From assembly GCF_900114345.1 (NCBI RefSeq), contig NZ_FOZJ01000001.1:1240001-1304000 (forward strand): a stretch of DNA of 64,000 bases. Reading direction: 5' to 3'. Below the pieces are notes generated by a model. The model saw only the letters and a program-made list of their open reading frames with translations, was not told the DNA's origin and did no database searches. The translations under genes and the position numbers were made by a program. How positions within the stretch are numbered: position 1 is the first letter of the stretch; every line of letters begins with the position of its first letter. Source of the DNA: Microbacterium sp. cf046 (GTDB lineage: Bacteria; Actinomycetota; Actinomycetes; Actinomycetales; Microbacteriaceae). Shown here piece by piece: positions 26,390-35,834 of this stretch.

Positions 26390-27262
26390 CTACTTCAGCA
26401 GCCGGCTGAGCCGCCGGTCCGCGAGGACCTTGCCGCCGGTCTGGCACGTCGCGCAGTACTCGAGCGAATTGTCGGCGAAGAACACGCTGCGAACCACGTC
26501 CCCGCACACCGGGCACGTCTCGCCCCGGCGTCCGTGCACCTTCATCCCGCGTCGCTTGGCGTCTTTGAGCTCGGCGGGGGGTTTGCCGGATGCCGCAGCC
26601 ACGGCCTCCGCCAACGTCTCGGTCATGGCCGCGTAGAGCCGGTCGATGTCCTCCGGGGTCAGGCTCGCGGCCAACGCGTACGGGGACATCTTGGCGTCGT
26701 GCAGGATCTCGTCGGAGTACGCGTTGCCTACCCCCGCGAGGATCGACTGATCGCGCAGCACGCCCTTGATCTGCGTGCGGCGCCCGTCGATCAGGCCGGC
26801 GAGGGTGTTGCGGGTGAAGGTCGGCTCGAGCGGATCGGGACCCAGACGGGCGATGCCGGGCACGTCCTGCGGATCCCGCACCACGTAGACCGCGAGCGAC
26901 TTCTTGGTGCCGGCCTCGGTGAGATCGAACCCCGAGCCGTCCGACAGGGCGACCCGCAGGGCGATCGGCGTCTTCCCCGGCCGGATGATCGTCGCCGGCA
27001 GCTGGTCGTACCACCGCAGCCAGCCGGCCTTGGCGAGGTGGAAGATCAGATGCGGCTCGGCATCCGGCGACGTGGTGGCGAGGTCGATGAACTTGCCGTG
27101 ACGCGCCGCCGAGGTGATCTCGGCGCCGACGAGCGAGTCGACCGGAGGGTCGTACGTCTTCAGCGCGGCGAACGCCGCGACCGTCACGCGTGTGATCGTC
27201 AGGCCCGTCGCCCGTCCGCGGAGGAAGTCGACGAGGCCCTGCACTTCGGGCATCTCCGGCAT
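26390..27262 (-). CDS. Formamidopyrimidine-DNA glycosylase / endonuclease VIII family protein
   Basis: The 290-residue enzyme begins MPEMPEVQ, so the mature N-terminal proline nucleophile and the following glutamate of Fpg/Nei are intact. RHGKFIDL supplies the conserved lysine, GVGNAYSDEIL the helix-two-turn-helix, and CPVCGD...YCATCQTGG the C-terminal zinc finger, followed by a Lys/Arg tail. It is a bifunctional base-excision glycosylase/AP lyase for oxidised bases. Whether it prefers 8-oxoguanine or oxidised pyrimidines is not clear. The start could be leaderless, since GAGGAT lies 6 nt upstream. Confidence 0.92.
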   Translation of the reverse strand: MPEMPEVQGLVDFLRGRATGLTITRVTVAAFAALKTYDPPVDSLVGAEITSAARHGKFIDLATTSPDAEPHLIFHLAKAGWLRWYDQLPATIIRPGKTPIALRVALSDGSGFDLTEAGTKKSLAVYVVRDPQDVPGIARLGPDPLEPTFTRNTLAGLIDGRRTQIKGVLRDQSILAGVGNAYSDEILHDAKMSPYALAASLTPEDIDRLYAAMTETLAEAVAAASGKPPAELKDAKRRGMKVHGRRGETCPVCGDVVRSVFFADNSLEYCATCQTGGKVLADRRLSRLLK

Positions 27263-27295
27263 GGTGCCATCCTCGCACGGGGCACGGTGGTCAGG

Positions 27296-27865
27296 TCAGG
27301 GCGTCTCGAGCATCGGCCACGGCTGCGGCATCCGGTCATCGCCGGGCAGCAGGCCGGCGATCCAGCCGTCCTCGCGGCCGAACGAGTTGGCGAGGGCCTT
27401 GCGCAGCACGCCCTCGTACCGGAAGCCCAGCCCACGCGCGACCCGCGCCGACCCTACGTTGCCGACGACCGCACGCCACTCGATGCGCTGGAGGGCGGCG
27501 CCCTCGTAGCTGAAGCCCCAGTCGATCACTGCGCGCGCGGCCTCGGTCAGCAGTCCGCGACGCCTCGACGGCGGTGACATCCAGTAGCCGATCTCACCTG
27601 ACCCGCCGAGAGTGATGCCGTGCAGGCCGATCATGCCTGCGAGCGTATCTCCGTCGCGCAGCGCCCAGGTCGCCTCGACGCCGTCGCTCCACCGGCTGCG
27701 AGCGAAGGGGATGAAGCCCTCGGCATGCCGGCGCTCGTACGGCGAGGGCACGGTCGTGTACCGCTGGATGCCGGCATCCTGGCACGCCTCGAAGATCGCG
27801 TCGACATCGGCCTCGGTCGGCACCGACAGCGTGAGCCGCGCGGTGCGGAGGATGACAGGTTCCAC
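27296..27865 (-). CDS. GNAT-family N-acetyltransferase, RimJ/RimL-like
   Basis: The 189-residue protein begins VEPVILRTARLTLSVPTEADVDAIFEACQDAG, typical of RimJ/RimL-like acetyltransferases. It carries the acetyl-CoA pyrophosphate-binding segment SRRRGLLTEAARAVIDWGF (R/Q-x-x-G type). Known relatives acetylate ribosomal proteins, antibiotics or small amines; the substrate here is unknown. GTG 27865 is supported by a TACCCT -10 element 6 nt upstream, and the region before it does not resemble the family. Confidence 0.88.
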   Translation of the reverse strand: MEPVILRTARLTLSVPTEADVDAIFEACQDAGIQRYTTVPSPYERRHAEGFIPFARSRWSDGVEATWALRDGDTLAGMIGLHGITLGGSGEIGYWMSPPSRRRGLLTEAARAVIDWGFSYEGAALQRIEWRAVVGNVGSARVARGLGFRYEGVLRKALANSFGREDGWIAGLLPGDDRMPQPWPMLETP

Positions 27866-27871
27866 TCGGCA

Positions 27872-27877
27872 AGGGTA
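27872..27877 (-). promoter_or_regulatory. -10 element, leaderless (acetyltransferase gene)
   Basis: TACCCT on the minus strand, 6 nt before GTG 27865. No Shine-Dalgarno sequence is visible. Confidence 0.55.
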
Positions 27878-27896
27878 GTGCCGGCTCGAGCTCCGG

Positions 27897-28901
27897 CTAC
27901 ACGCGCCGGAGGAGTCCGACCTTGTCGTACACGTCGGCCACGGTCCGGTCCGCGACCTCGGATGCGCGACCTGCATTGACGGCGAGAACGCGGTCGAGTT
28001 CGGCCTTGTCGTCCAGCAGCTCGAGCGCGCGAGCCCGCACCGGCCCGAATTCGTTCACGACGACCTCGGCGAGACCCTTCTTGAAGTCGCCGTAGCCTCG
28101 GCCCGCGTATTCGTCCTCGATCGCCGGGATCTGCCGACCGGTGAGGGCCGCGTAGATCACCAGCAGGTTCGACACCCCGGGCTTGTGCTCCCGGTCGTAC
28201 CGGACGGATCCCTCGCTGTCGGTCACGGCTCGCATGATCTTCTTGGCGCTGATCGAGGGCTCGTCCAGCAGCCACAGCACGCCGGCATCGGACTCGGCCG
28301 ATTTCGACATCTTCGCCGTCGGGTTCTGCAGGTCGAAGATGCGTGCCGTGTCCTGCTGGATCACCGGCATCGGCACCCGGAACGTCTCGCCGTAGCGTGA
28401 ATTGAACCGCTCGGCGAGGTCGCGGGTGAGCTCGACGTGCTGCTTCTGGTCGTCGCCCACGGGCACGATGTCGGTCTGGTAGAGCAGGATGTCTGCAGCC
28501 ATCAGCACCGGATAGGTGAACAGCCCCACGGAGGTCGCGTCGGCGCCGTAGCGACTGGACTTGTCCTTGAACTGGGTCATCCGGCCGGCCTCGCCGAAGC
28601 CGGTGATCGTGGAGAGGATCCAGGCCAGCTCGGGGTGCGCCGGCACGTGCGACTGGACGTACAGGGTCGATTTCGACGGCTCGATACCTGCGGCGATGTA
28701 CTGGGCAGCCGTGCGGCGCGTCTTCTCGCGCAGCTCGGCGGGGTCGTTCGGCTGCGTGAGCGCGTGCAGGTCGACGACCGAGAAGAACGCGTCGTAGGCC
28801 TCCTGCAGGTCGCGCCACTGCATCAGGGCCCCGATGTAATTGCCGATCTGGAGGGAGTCGGCGGACGGCTGCATGCCGGAGTACAGACGGGGTTTGGTCA
28901 C
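27897..28901 (-). CDS. trpS: Tryptophanyl-tRNA synthetase
   Basis: The 334-residue class I synthetase has [19 protein letters not shown] (the HIGH-like motif is QIGN, residues about 18-21) and the AKMSKS loop near residue 197. Length and layout match bacterial TrpRS. It charges tRNA-Trp. GTG 28901 has a TACGAT -10 element 6 nt upstream, so the message is probably leaderless. Neither a T-box nor a Trp-rich leader peptide is seen. Confidence 0.96.
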   Translation of the reverse strand: MTKPRLYSGMQPSADSLQIGNYIGALMQWRDLQEAYDAFFSVVDLHALTQPNDPAELREKTRRTAAQYIAAGIEPSKSTLYVQSHVPAHPELAWILSTITGFGEAGRMTQFKDKSSRYGADATSVGLFTYPVLMAADILLYQTDIVPVGDDQKQHVELTRDLAERFNSRYGETFRVPMPVIQQDTARIFDLQNPTAKMSKSAESDAGVLWLLDEPSISAKKIMRAVTDSEGSVRYDREHKPGVSNLLVIYAALTGRQIPAIEDEYAGRGYGDFKKGLAEVVVNEFGPVRARALELLDDKAELDRVLAVNAGRASEVADRTVADVYDKVGLLRRV

Positions 28902-28907
28902 CCGTCA

Positions 28908-28913
28908 ATCGTA
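28908..28913 (-). promoter_or_regulatory. -10 element of trpS, leaderless
   Basis: TACGAT on the minus strand, then TGACGG, then GTG. The spacing puts the start site on the start codon. Confidence 0.55.
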
Positions 28914-29117
28914 GTCAGGCGGCCCGCCGGCTTCGTCGAACAGCACAAGAGTGCCGCAGGGGCGGAAAGAAGTCTGGACTGCGCACCGGTGGGTGACTCT
29001 CATAGTCTCGGGGCCAGTCGCGATGAGGCGACTGCGAACGGTGATCCTGCGGCGAACACGCCCGACCGTCACCGGACAGGTGGACGCGATGAAGCGTCCT
29101 CGAAAAGGAGCATCTTC

Positions 29118-31505
29118 ATGGCGAACATCATGTGGTTCCAGGACCTGGGCATCAAGGACATCGACCAGGTCGGCGGCAAGAACGCATCGCTCGGCGAGAT
29201 GGTGAGCAACCTCGCGCACCTCGGCGTCCACGTTCCCGGTGGATTCGCGACGACGGCGGACGCGTACCGCGCGTTCCTCGAAGCCGGCGGTCTCTACGAG
29301 CGCATCCGTCGCGCGGCCGAGTCGATCGACGTCGAGGATGTCGTGCAGCTCGCGCGGGTCGGCGCCGAGATCCGCGGCTGGATCGAACGCCAGCCGCTGC
29401 CCGACGATCTCGATGCCGACCTCCGGGAGGCGTATCAGACCCTCAGCGAGGGCGATGCCGACCCCGAGCAGGTCTCCTGGGCGATCCGCTCCAGCGCAAC
29501 GGCGGAGGACCTCCCCGACGCGTCGTTCGCCGGCCAGCAGGAGACGTTCCTGAACATCCACGGCATCGACAACGTCATCGCGGCGGTGCGCGCGGTCTTC
29601 GCCTCCCTGTACAACGACCGGGCGATCGCCTACCGCGTCCACCACGGGTTCGAGCACCACGATGTGGCCCTCTCCGCCGGCGTGCAGCGCATGGTGCGCT
29701 CCGACATCGGCTCATCCGGGGTGATGTTCACGGTCGACACCGAATCGGGGTTCAGCAACACCGTCCTGGTGACCTCGTCGTGGGGTCTCGGCGAAGCCGT
29801 CGTGCAGGGGGCCGTCAATCCCGACGAGTTCAGCGTCTACAAGCCCGGACTTCGCGCCGGACGTCCGTCGATCCTTCGCCGCGCGGTCGGTGACAAGGCG
29901 ATCAAGATGGTCTACGCCGACGGTCGCGGCGTCGGCACCAGTACGGTGTTCACGGAGGTCGCGCCGGAGGACCGCATCCGGCTGAGCCTGACCGACGACG
30001 AGGTCGTCGAGTTGGCGCGGCAGGCGCTGGTCATCGAGGACCACTACGGGCGTCCGATGGACATCGAGTGGGGCAAGGACGGCATCGACGGCAAACTCTA
30101 CATCCTCCAGGCGCGGCCCGAGACCGTCGTCTCGCGCGCGGAGGCGGGCGTTCTGAGCCGCTGGGTGCTGAGCAGCCGAAGCGAGATCGTGTCGCAGGGC
30201 AGCGCGATCGGCAACCGCATCGGCGCCGGCAGGGCCAGGCTCGTGCACTCGATCGACGACATGGAGAGCTTCCAGCCGGGCGAGGTACTCGTGGCCGACA
30301 TGACCGACCCCGACTGGGAGCCGATCATGAAGCGAGCGTCGGCGATCGTGACCTCGCGCGGAGGGCGCACGTGCCACGCGGCGATCATCGCCCGTGAGCT
30401 CGGCGTACCGGCGGTCGTCGGGACGGGGGATGCGCTGCGCGCGCTCTCCGACGGCCAAGAGGTGACGGTCTCGGGCGCCGAGGGCGACGTCGGATTCATC
30501 TACGAGGGCATCCTCGACTTCCACGAGGAGCGGTCCCAGCTCTCCGACATGCCGGAGATCACCACGAAGATCATGATGAACGTGGGCACCCCTGCCCAGG
30601 CGTTCTCCTTCGCGCAGATCCCGAATCACGGTGTGGGACTGGCGCGGCTCGAGTTCATCATCAACCGGCAGGTCGGCATCCACCCGCGCGCGCTGCTCGA
30701 GTACGACACGCTGAACCCGGGGCTGCGGGCCCAGATCGCCCTGCGCATCGCCGCCTATCCGTCGCCTCGCGAGTACTTCGTCAGCCGTGTGACCGAGGGG
30801 GTCTCGACGATCGCGGCCGCCTTCGCGCCCGAGCGGGTGATCGTGCGGATGAGCGATTTCAAGTCCAACGAGTATGCGAATCTCGTCGGCGGTCCGCAGT
30901 TCGAGCCGCATGAGGAGAACCCGATGCTCGGCTACCGGGGCGCCGCACGGTACATCTCACCCGACTTCCGAGAGTGCTTCGAGATGGAGTGCGAAGCGAT
31001 GCGCCGGGTGCGGGATGACATGGGACTGACGAACGTGGCGCTGATGATCCCGTTCGTGCGCACCGTCGATGAGGCCGAGGCCGTGATCCAGCTCCTCGCA
31101 GACAACGGACTCGTCCGCGGCGAGAACGGGCTCGAAGTGATGATGATGTGCGAGCTGCCTTCGAACGCGCTCCTGGCCGACGAGTTCCTGCAGCACTTCG
31201 ACGGGTTCTCGATCGGCTCGAACGACATGACGCAGCTGACCCTGGGCCTGGACCGAGACTCGTCGCTGGTGTCGTCGCTGTTCGATGAGCGCAATCCCGC
31301 CGTGAAGCGGATGCTGTCGCTGGCGATCGAGGCGTGCCGGCGCAACGGCAAGTACGTGGGCATCTGCGGTCAGGGCCCGAGCGATCACCCCGATCTCGCC
31401 GAGTGGCTCGTCGAGCAGGGCATCGAGTCCATGTCGCTGAATCCCGACACCGTCGTGGAGACGTGGCTCCAGCTGGCGCGCATGCATCCGGAGTACGTGG
31501 AGTAG
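29118..31505 (+). CDS. ppsA: Phosphoenolpyruvate synthase
   Basis: The 795-residue protein has the N-terminal nucleotide-binding domain ([46 protein letters not shown]), the swivelling phosphohistidine domain with [17 protein letters not shown] (H420), and the C-terminal TIM-barrel PEP/pyruvate domain. It makes PEP from pyruvate and ATP, complementing pckG elsewhere in the window. ATG 29118 follows AAAAGGAG. The 216-bp upstream gap holds no recognised gene; CATAGTCT near 29000 is a possible -10 region. It ends 35 bp before the convergent xth. Confidence 0.95.
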   Translation: MANIMWFQDLGIKDIDQVGGKNASLGEMVSNLAHLGVHVPGGFATTADAYRAFLEAGGLYERIRRAAESIDVEDVVQLARVGAEIRGWIERQPLPDDLDADLREAYQTLSEGDADPEQVSWAIRSSATAEDLPDASFAGQQETFLNIHGIDNVIAAVRAVFASLYNDRAIAYRVHHGFEHHDVALSAGVQRMVRSDIGSSGVMFTVDTESGFSNTVLVTSSWGLGEAVVQGAVNPDEFSVYKPGLRAGRPSILRRAVGDKAIKMVYADGRGVGTSTVFTEVAPEDRIRLSLTDDEVVELARQALVIEDHYGRPMDIEWGKDGIDGKLYILQARPETVVSRAEAGVLSRWVLSSRSEIVSQGSAIGNRIGAGRARLVHSIDDMESFQPGEVLVADMTDPDWEPIMKRASAIVTSRGGRTCHAAIIARELGVPAVVGTGDALRALSDGQEVTVSGAEGDVGFIYEGILDFHEERSQLSDMPEITTKIMMNVGTPAQAFSFAQIPNHGVGLARLEFIINRQVGIHPRALLEYDTLNPGLRAQIALRIAAYPSPREYFVSRVTEGVSTIAAAFAPERVIVRMSDFKSNEYANLVGGPQFEPHEENPMLGYRGAARYISPDFRECFEMECEAMRRVRDDMGLTNVALMIPFVRTVDEAEAVIQLLADNGLVRGENGLEVMMMCELPSNALLADEFLQHFDGFSIGSNDMTQLTLGLDRDSSLVSSLFDERNPAVKRMLSLAIEACRRNGKYVGICGQGPSDHPDLAEWLVEQGIESMSLNPDTVVETWLQLARMHPEYVE

Positions 31506-31540
31506 GCGATGGATGCCGCGCTCCGCGCGACCGGGAGCGG

Positions 31541-32389
31541 TCAGCCCCCGAGCGCGTAGTCGACCACGACCGGGGCGTGATCGCTCCAGCGCGTGTCCCA
31601 GGACGCAGCCCTGACCACGCTGTACCCCGTGGCGCGCTCGGCGAGCGCGCGAGTGGCGAGGTGGTAATCGATCCGCCACCCGGTGTCGTTGTCGAAAGCC
31701 TTGCCGCGGCTGGACCACCAGGTGTAGGGACCGTCCACCTCTCCGTGTGCGCGGCGGCCCACGTCGACCCAGCCCAGCCCGAGGCCGACGGAGCCGTCGA
31801 CGGCGGCGACCCGCGCGCCCGCGTCGCCCAGGATCCGATCGAAGTAGGCCCGCTCGCGAGGGAGGAAGCCGGCCTTCTTGATGTTGCCCATCCAGTTGCG
31901 GATGTCGAGCTCGCGGTGGCCCACGTTCAGGTCGCCCGTGACGACGACGAACGGGGTCTCGGACTCGATCTGGGCCATCCGCACCGTCATCTCGTCGAGG
32001 AACAGCCATTTCAGATCCTGCCTGGGGGTGCCGGCCTCGCCGGTCGGCACGTAGGCGCTGATCGCGGTCAGCAGCTCGCCGTCAACGTCGAAGTCGGCCT
32101 CGATCCAGCGCCCGGACAGGTCGAGCGTGCCGTCTCCGAGGCCCCGGCGCACGGCGACCGGCTCGGTCCTGCTCGCGATCGCGACACCGGCCCGGCCCTT
32201 CGCGAGCGCCTCGTCGTTCACGACGTTCCAGCCCGGAAGCGCAGTCGCGAGGTCGTCGGCCGTCGCGCGGACCTCTTGGAGCGTGATGATGTCGACATCG
32301 GCGGCGTCGAGCCAGGCGCTCATGCCGTTTCGGACCGCGGCCCGGATTCCGTTGACGTTGACAGAGGCGAGGCGGACGCGTTGTGGCAC
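31541..32389 (-). CDS. xth: Exodeoxyribonuclease III
   Basis: The 282-residue protein is a member of the exonuclease-endonuclease-phosphatase superfamily, with N-terminal LASVNVNGIRAAVR, metal-binding LQEVRA, GDLNVGHRELDI in the middle, and the catalytic WSDHAPVVVDY at the C-terminus. It is an AP endonuclease and 3-prime exonuclease for base-excision repair. GTG 32389 is the first start before the fold, and TAGGCT lies 7 nt upstream, which suggests a leaderless mRNA. An upstream in-frame extension would overlap the BrkB gene. Confidence 0.94.
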   Translation of the reverse strand: MPQRVRLASVNVNGIRAAVRNGMSAWLDAADVDIITLQEVRATADDLATALPGWNVVNDEALAKGRAGVAIASRTEPVAVRRGLGDGTLDLSGRWIEADFDVDGELLTAISAYVPTGEAGTPRQDLKWLFLDEMTVRMAQIESETPFVVVTGDLNVGHRELDIRNWMGNIKKAGFLPRERAYFDRILGDAGARVAAVDGSVGLGLGWVDVGRRAHGEVDGPYTWWSSRGKAFDNDTGWRIDYHLATRALAERATGYSVVRAASWDTRWSDHAPVVVDYALGG

Positions 32390-32396
32390 GTCTTTC

Positions 32397-32402
32397 AGCC
32401 TA
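32397..32402 (-). promoter_or_regulatory. -10 element of xth, leaderless
   Basis: TAGGCT on the minus strand, 7 nt before GTG 32389. It overlaps the very end of the upstream BrkB coding sequence. Confidence 0.5.
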
Positions 32403-33767
32403 TCGAGCGCCCCTGACATGCGCGGCCCGGGTGGCGTCGGCCCCCGCCGATGGAGGAGCTGTTCTGCTCTTGTCGTCGGCCGTCTGCTCCGGCGGCTGCT
32501 TGTCGCGCTTGGGCTGCTTGGCCGGGCGCTTGGCGCTCTTCGCTGCCTTCGCCACAGGCAGGACCGGCCGCGCGGCCTCCACCTGCTCCAGCTCGTCCTC
32601 GGCCTCGCGCACGGCGAAATCGGCACGCCAGGCGCGGTACCACGGGGCCGTCGCCCGCGCTTCCCGGGCGGTGCGGAGCCGGACCTGTGCGGCCAGCAGG
32701 AGCGCCTGATGCTCGGCGGCGATCCGCTCGGCCTCGGTCTGAGCCAGGATCGGGATGTCGCGGTCGTTCGAGGTGACGGCGATCCAGGCCGCGGCGACCA
32801 GCATGATGATGCCGCTGATCTTGAACCACAGCAGGAGTCCGACGAAGATCGCGAAGGTCGCCAGCAGCGGGTTGGACGGCGTGTAGCTCAGCAGCAGCCC
32901 GGCCCCGAACTGCAGCACCGTGAGCGCCGCGCCGCCGAGCAGCGCGCCGGGCCAGATCACGCGCCATCGCAGCGACGTGCCGGTGAGGAAGTGGAACAGG
33001 GCGGCGAGCGCCGCGGCGTTCAGCCCGAATGACACGAGCACGGATCCGACCCGGATCGTGGAGTCCAGCATCCCCGTGCCGAGATCCACTCCGAACAGGG
33101 ACAGCACCAATGACAGCGCCCATGAGCCGACCCAGGTCAGCGCAGCGCCGAGGATGAGCGCGACGCCGAAGATGACGGCGGCGAGCAGGTCGCGTGCCTT
33201 CAGGAGCAGATAGCTGCGGCGATCCGGCGGGATGCCGAAGATGTCGCGCACGCCACGGCGCGAGTACGTGACCCAGCCGATGGCGGTCCAGATCACGGTG
33301 CCGAGGGCGATCAGACCCGTCACCCCGAGCACGCCGCTCGAGTCGGTCGCGACCTGCTGCACCTCGGCGGTCGTCACGACTCCGTCCGGACCGATCAGAC
33401 CGGGGATGTAGTTGTTGATGAGCGCGATCATCGCATTCACCGCGTCGGTGTTGCCGCCGAGCCACAGACCCGTGATCGCGAACGCCAGATAGATCGCCGC
33501 GAAGATCGCGAACAGCGCCTGATAGCTGATTCCGGCTCCGAGCAGGAAGCCGTTGTGCTGCAGGAAGTGGCGCCACACGCGGATCGGGAACCAGCCCATC
33601 GTCGCCCTGGTGATCTTCGTGGCCGTCTGGATGGGCTCGTCGAAACGCTCGCGCAACGACTCCTGGGTCGCGTCCCAGCGCTGCCGGAGCGTCTCCTCCT
33701 CACGCGCGGCGTGCTCGGCCGCGGTGCGCGTGTCGGGCGAGGTGTCCCGCGCGCTCTTCTGACTCAC
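32400..33767 (-). CDS. YihY/BrkB-family membrane protein
   Basis: The 455-residue protein has an N-terminal charged region, six predicted membrane helices of the BrkB/YihY domain (about residues 60-320) and a long cytoplasmic C-terminus rich in Lys, Ala and Pro (KSAKRPAKQPKRDKQPPEQ). Family members were once thought to be ribonucleases; their role is not established. GTG 33767 is preferred because TAACCT is positioned 6 nt upstream; GTG 33773 two codons earlier is possible. It stands alone between convergently and co-oriented transport and repair genes. Confidence 0.88.
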   Translation of the reverse strand: MSQKSARDTSPDTRTAAEHAAREEETLRQRWDATQESLRERFDEPIQTATKITRATMGWFPIRVWRHFLQHNGFLLGAGISYQALFAIFAAIYLAFAITGLWLGGNTDAVNAMIALINNYIPGLIGPDGVVTTAEVQQVATDSSGVLGVTGLIALGTVIWTAIGWVTYSRRGVRDIFGIPPDRRSYLLLKARDLLAAVIFGVALILGAALTWVGSWALSLVLSLFGVDLGTGMLDSTIRVGSVLVSFGLNAAALAALFHFLTGTSLRWRVIWPGALLGGAALTVLQFGAGLLLSYTPSNPLLATFAIFVGLLLWFKISGIIMLVAAAWIAVTSNDRDIPILAQTEAERIAAEHQALLLAAQVRLRTAREARATAPWYRAWRADFAVREAEDELEQVEAARPVLPVAKAAKSAKRPAKQPKRDKQPPEQTADDKSRTAPPSAGADATRAAHVRGAR

Positions 33768-33773
33768 TGTCAC

Positions 33774-33779
33774 AGGTTA
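33774..33779 (-). promoter_or_regulatory. -10 element, leaderless (BrkB gene)
   Basis: TAACCT on the minus strand, 6 nt before GTG 33767. Confidence 0.5.
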
Positions 33780-35027
33780 GCGATCGGCCGATGCCTCGGC
33801 ATCGGCATCCGATCCGGTGCGCGTCGCGGCGGCATCCGAGAGCGACGCGTCTGCCGCGACGGGTGCCCGGAACCGCCGTGCGATGAACAGCACGGGCACC
33901 AGCAGCGCGGCAGGCAGCAGGAAGGCGATGCCCAGACCGGGCGCCTCGGCGAGCAGCCCGAGCAGCACCGCACCCAGCACTGCTCCCGCGTAGTTGAACA
34001 GGTTCACCCGGGCGATGATCTCATCGCTGCGGGCGGGCGCGAGTCCGCCGGCCGAGGTGAATGCGAGCGGGACGAGGGCGCCGACGGCGACGCCGGCGAG
34101 GGCGAATCCGGCGATCGCGGCCGCGGGGAAGGGCAGGAGCGCGACGACGACGCAGCCGACGAGCGACGCGAGCGTCGCGATCACCACGACGCGCGCGCGG
34201 CCGATCCGGCCCGAGGCGCGGTCGGTGAGCAGGCGGGTGATCAGGATCGCGGCCTGGTAGGCGGCGTAGCCGAGCGGCGCGAGCGCCGCGGCCGCCAGCA
34301 GCTCGTCCTGCAGGTAGACCGTGCTCCAGGTGCTCACTGCCGAGTCGACGGTGAACGCGGCGAGGATCACGAAACCGAACAGCCAGATTCCGCGGCGGGG
34401 GAGCGGCGAGGCTGAGCGACCGCCCATGGGGGTCGCAGCGCGCGCAGGATCGAACGAGCTGAGCCCGAAGACGGCGATCACGACCGCCACGAGCGATGCG
34501 AGCGACAGCGGCAGCACGACGGCGACCCCGGCCGCCGACGAGCCCGCCACAGCCAGGGCGCCGACGATGGCCGCCGCCGTGTACGCGGCGAAGTAGCCGC
34601 CCATGATGTCGCGTCCGTAGCGACGCTGGACGAGGACGCCCTGCATCGCGCCGGCGGCGTCGACGCCGCCGAGTCCCAGTCCGTACAGGCCGAACGCGGC
34701 GACGAACACCCAGAGCGGCAGCCCGGGCACGACGACGGAGACGACGATCAGCAGCAGGGCGACGACCTCGAGCCCCAGCCCGACCACCAGGGCGATCCGG
34801 CTGCCGCGCCACTTCGCGAGAAAGTCGGCCTTGACCGAGCCGAGGGCGGCGGTCACGCACACCAGCAGCACGATCAGCGAGACGGCGACGTCGTCGATGC
34901 CCTGGCGGTCCTTGAACACCGGCAACGAGGTGACCACGACGGCGTAGCCGAGGCCCTGGGCAGCGTATGCGGCGGTGACGGCGATTCGCGAGCGTACGGC
35001 GGAGGCGGGTGTGGTGGCGAGGCTCAC
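33777..35027 (-). CDS. MFS transporter, 12-helix
   Basis: The 416-residue protein has 12 predicted helices, beginning SRIAVTAAYAAQGLGYAVVVTSLPVFKDRQGID. A long central loop with Arg/Pro-rich residues separates the halves. It resembles DHA-type efflux or sugar transporters, but no substrate can be assigned. GTG 35027 has TATGCT 6 nt upstream, so it is probably leaderless. The stop lies 3 bp before the BrkB -10 element. sdhB, on the same strand, ends 19 bp further on, so sdh transcripts could run into it. Confidence 0.88.
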   Translation of the reverse strand: MSLATTPASAVRSRIAVTAAYAAQGLGYAVVVTSLPVFKDRQGIDDVAVSLIVLLVCVTAALGSVKADFLAKWRGSRIALVVGLGLEVVALLLIVVSVVVPGLPLWVFVAAFGLYGLGLGGVDAAGAMQGVLVQRRYGRDIMGGYFAAYTAAAIVGALAVAGSSAAGVAVVLPLSLASLVAVVIAVFGLSSFDPARAATPMGGRSASPLPRRGIWLFGFVILAAFTVDSAVSTWSTVYLQDELLAAAALAPLGYAAYQAAILITRLLTDRASGRIGRARVVVIATLASLVGCVVVALLPFPAAAIAGFALAGVAVGALVPLAFTSAGGLAPARSDEIIARVNLFNYAGAVLGAVLLGLLAEAPGLGIAFLLPAALLVPVLFIARRFRAPVAADASLSDAAATRTGSDADAEASADR

Positions 35028-35033
35028 GCTCGG

Positions 35034-35039
35034 AGCATA
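35034..35039 (-). promoter_or_regulatory. -10 element, leaderless (MFS gene)
   Basis: TATGCT on the minus strand, 6 nt before GTG 35027. Confidence 0.55.
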
Positions 35040-35046
35040 CCCGTGG

Positions 35047-35832
35047 CTAGCGTCCGCGCAGGATGGCCTGCTTGACCTCGGCGATCGCCTTGGTCACCTC
35101 GATGCCGCGGGGGCATGCCTCGGTGCAGTTGAAAGTCGTGCGGCAGCGCCACACGCCCTCCTTGTCGTTGAGGATGTCCAGGCGCACGTCCCCTGCGTCG
35201 TCCCGCGAATCGAAGATGAACCGATGCGCGTTCACGATGGCCGCAGGCCCGAAGTACTGGCCGTCCGTCCAGAACACGGGGCACGACGAAGTGCATGCCG
35301 CGCAGAGAATGCACTTGGTGGTGTCGTCGAAGATCTCGCGATCGGCGATCGACTGCACGCGCTCCTTGCCCTTCTCCGGCGTGGAGTTGGCGATCAGGAA
35401 CGGCTGGACCTCGCGGTAGGACGCGAAGAACGGCTCCATGTCGACGATGAGGTCCTTCTCGAGCGGGAGTCCCTTGATCGCCTCGACGTAGATCGGCTGC
35501 GAGATGTCCAGATCCTTGATCAGGGTCTTGCAGGCCAGGCGGTTGCGCCCGTTGATGCGCATCGCGTCCGAACCGCAGATGCCGTGGGCGCACGAACGGC
35601 GGAACGTCAGCGAGCCGTCGACCTCCCACTTGATCTTGTGCAGCGCATCCAGGACGCGGTCGGTCGAGTACAGCTCGACGTCGTAGTCAACCCAGCGCGG
35701 CTCCTCGTCCACCTCGGGGTCGAAGCGGCGGATGATGAAGGTCACCAGGAACGACTGGATGCCGGTGTCCGCTGCCGGGGCGATGCCCACGTCGGCTGCG
35801 GCATCCGCGGTCTCCACGAGAGTCGACACCAT
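35047..35832 (-). CDS. sdhB: Succinate dehydrogenase iron-sulfur subunit
   Basis: The 261-residue subunit carries the three iron-sulfur clusters. The N-terminal 2Fe-2S site is RRSCAHGICGSDAMRINGRNRLAC, and the C-terminal clusters are in ILCAACTSSCPVF and CRTTFNCTEACPRGIEVT. The first 25 residues are an unusual Ala-rich extension. It receives electrons from the flavoprotein and passes them to menaquinone in the membrane. It is the last gene of sdhCDAB, 2 bp after sdhA. Confidence 0.97.
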   Translation of the reverse strand: MVSTLVETADAAADVGIAPAADTGIQSFLVTFIIRRFDPEVDEEPRWVDYDVELYSTDRVLDALHKIKWEVDGSLTFRRSCAHGICGSDAMRINGRNRLACKTLIKDLDISQPIYVEAIKGLPLEKDLIVDMEPFFASYREVQPFLIANSTPEKGKERVQSIADREIFDDTTKCILCAACTSSCPVFWTDGQYFGPAAIVNAHRFIFDSRDDAGDVRLDILNDKEGVWRCRTTFNCTEACPRGIEVTKAIAEVKQAILRGR

Positions 35833-35834
35833 CG

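Noticed and set aside
28437..29117. An in-frame upstream extension of ppsA
   Set aside because: The family begins at [11 protein letters not shown], and a Shine-Dalgarno sequence AAAAGGAG precedes that ATG. The extension overlaps trpS on the other strand.
31510..31545. A weak stem between ppsA and xth (CGCTCC with GGGAGCG)
   Set aside because: The stem is short, has a long loop, lacks a U-tract, and could be compositional.
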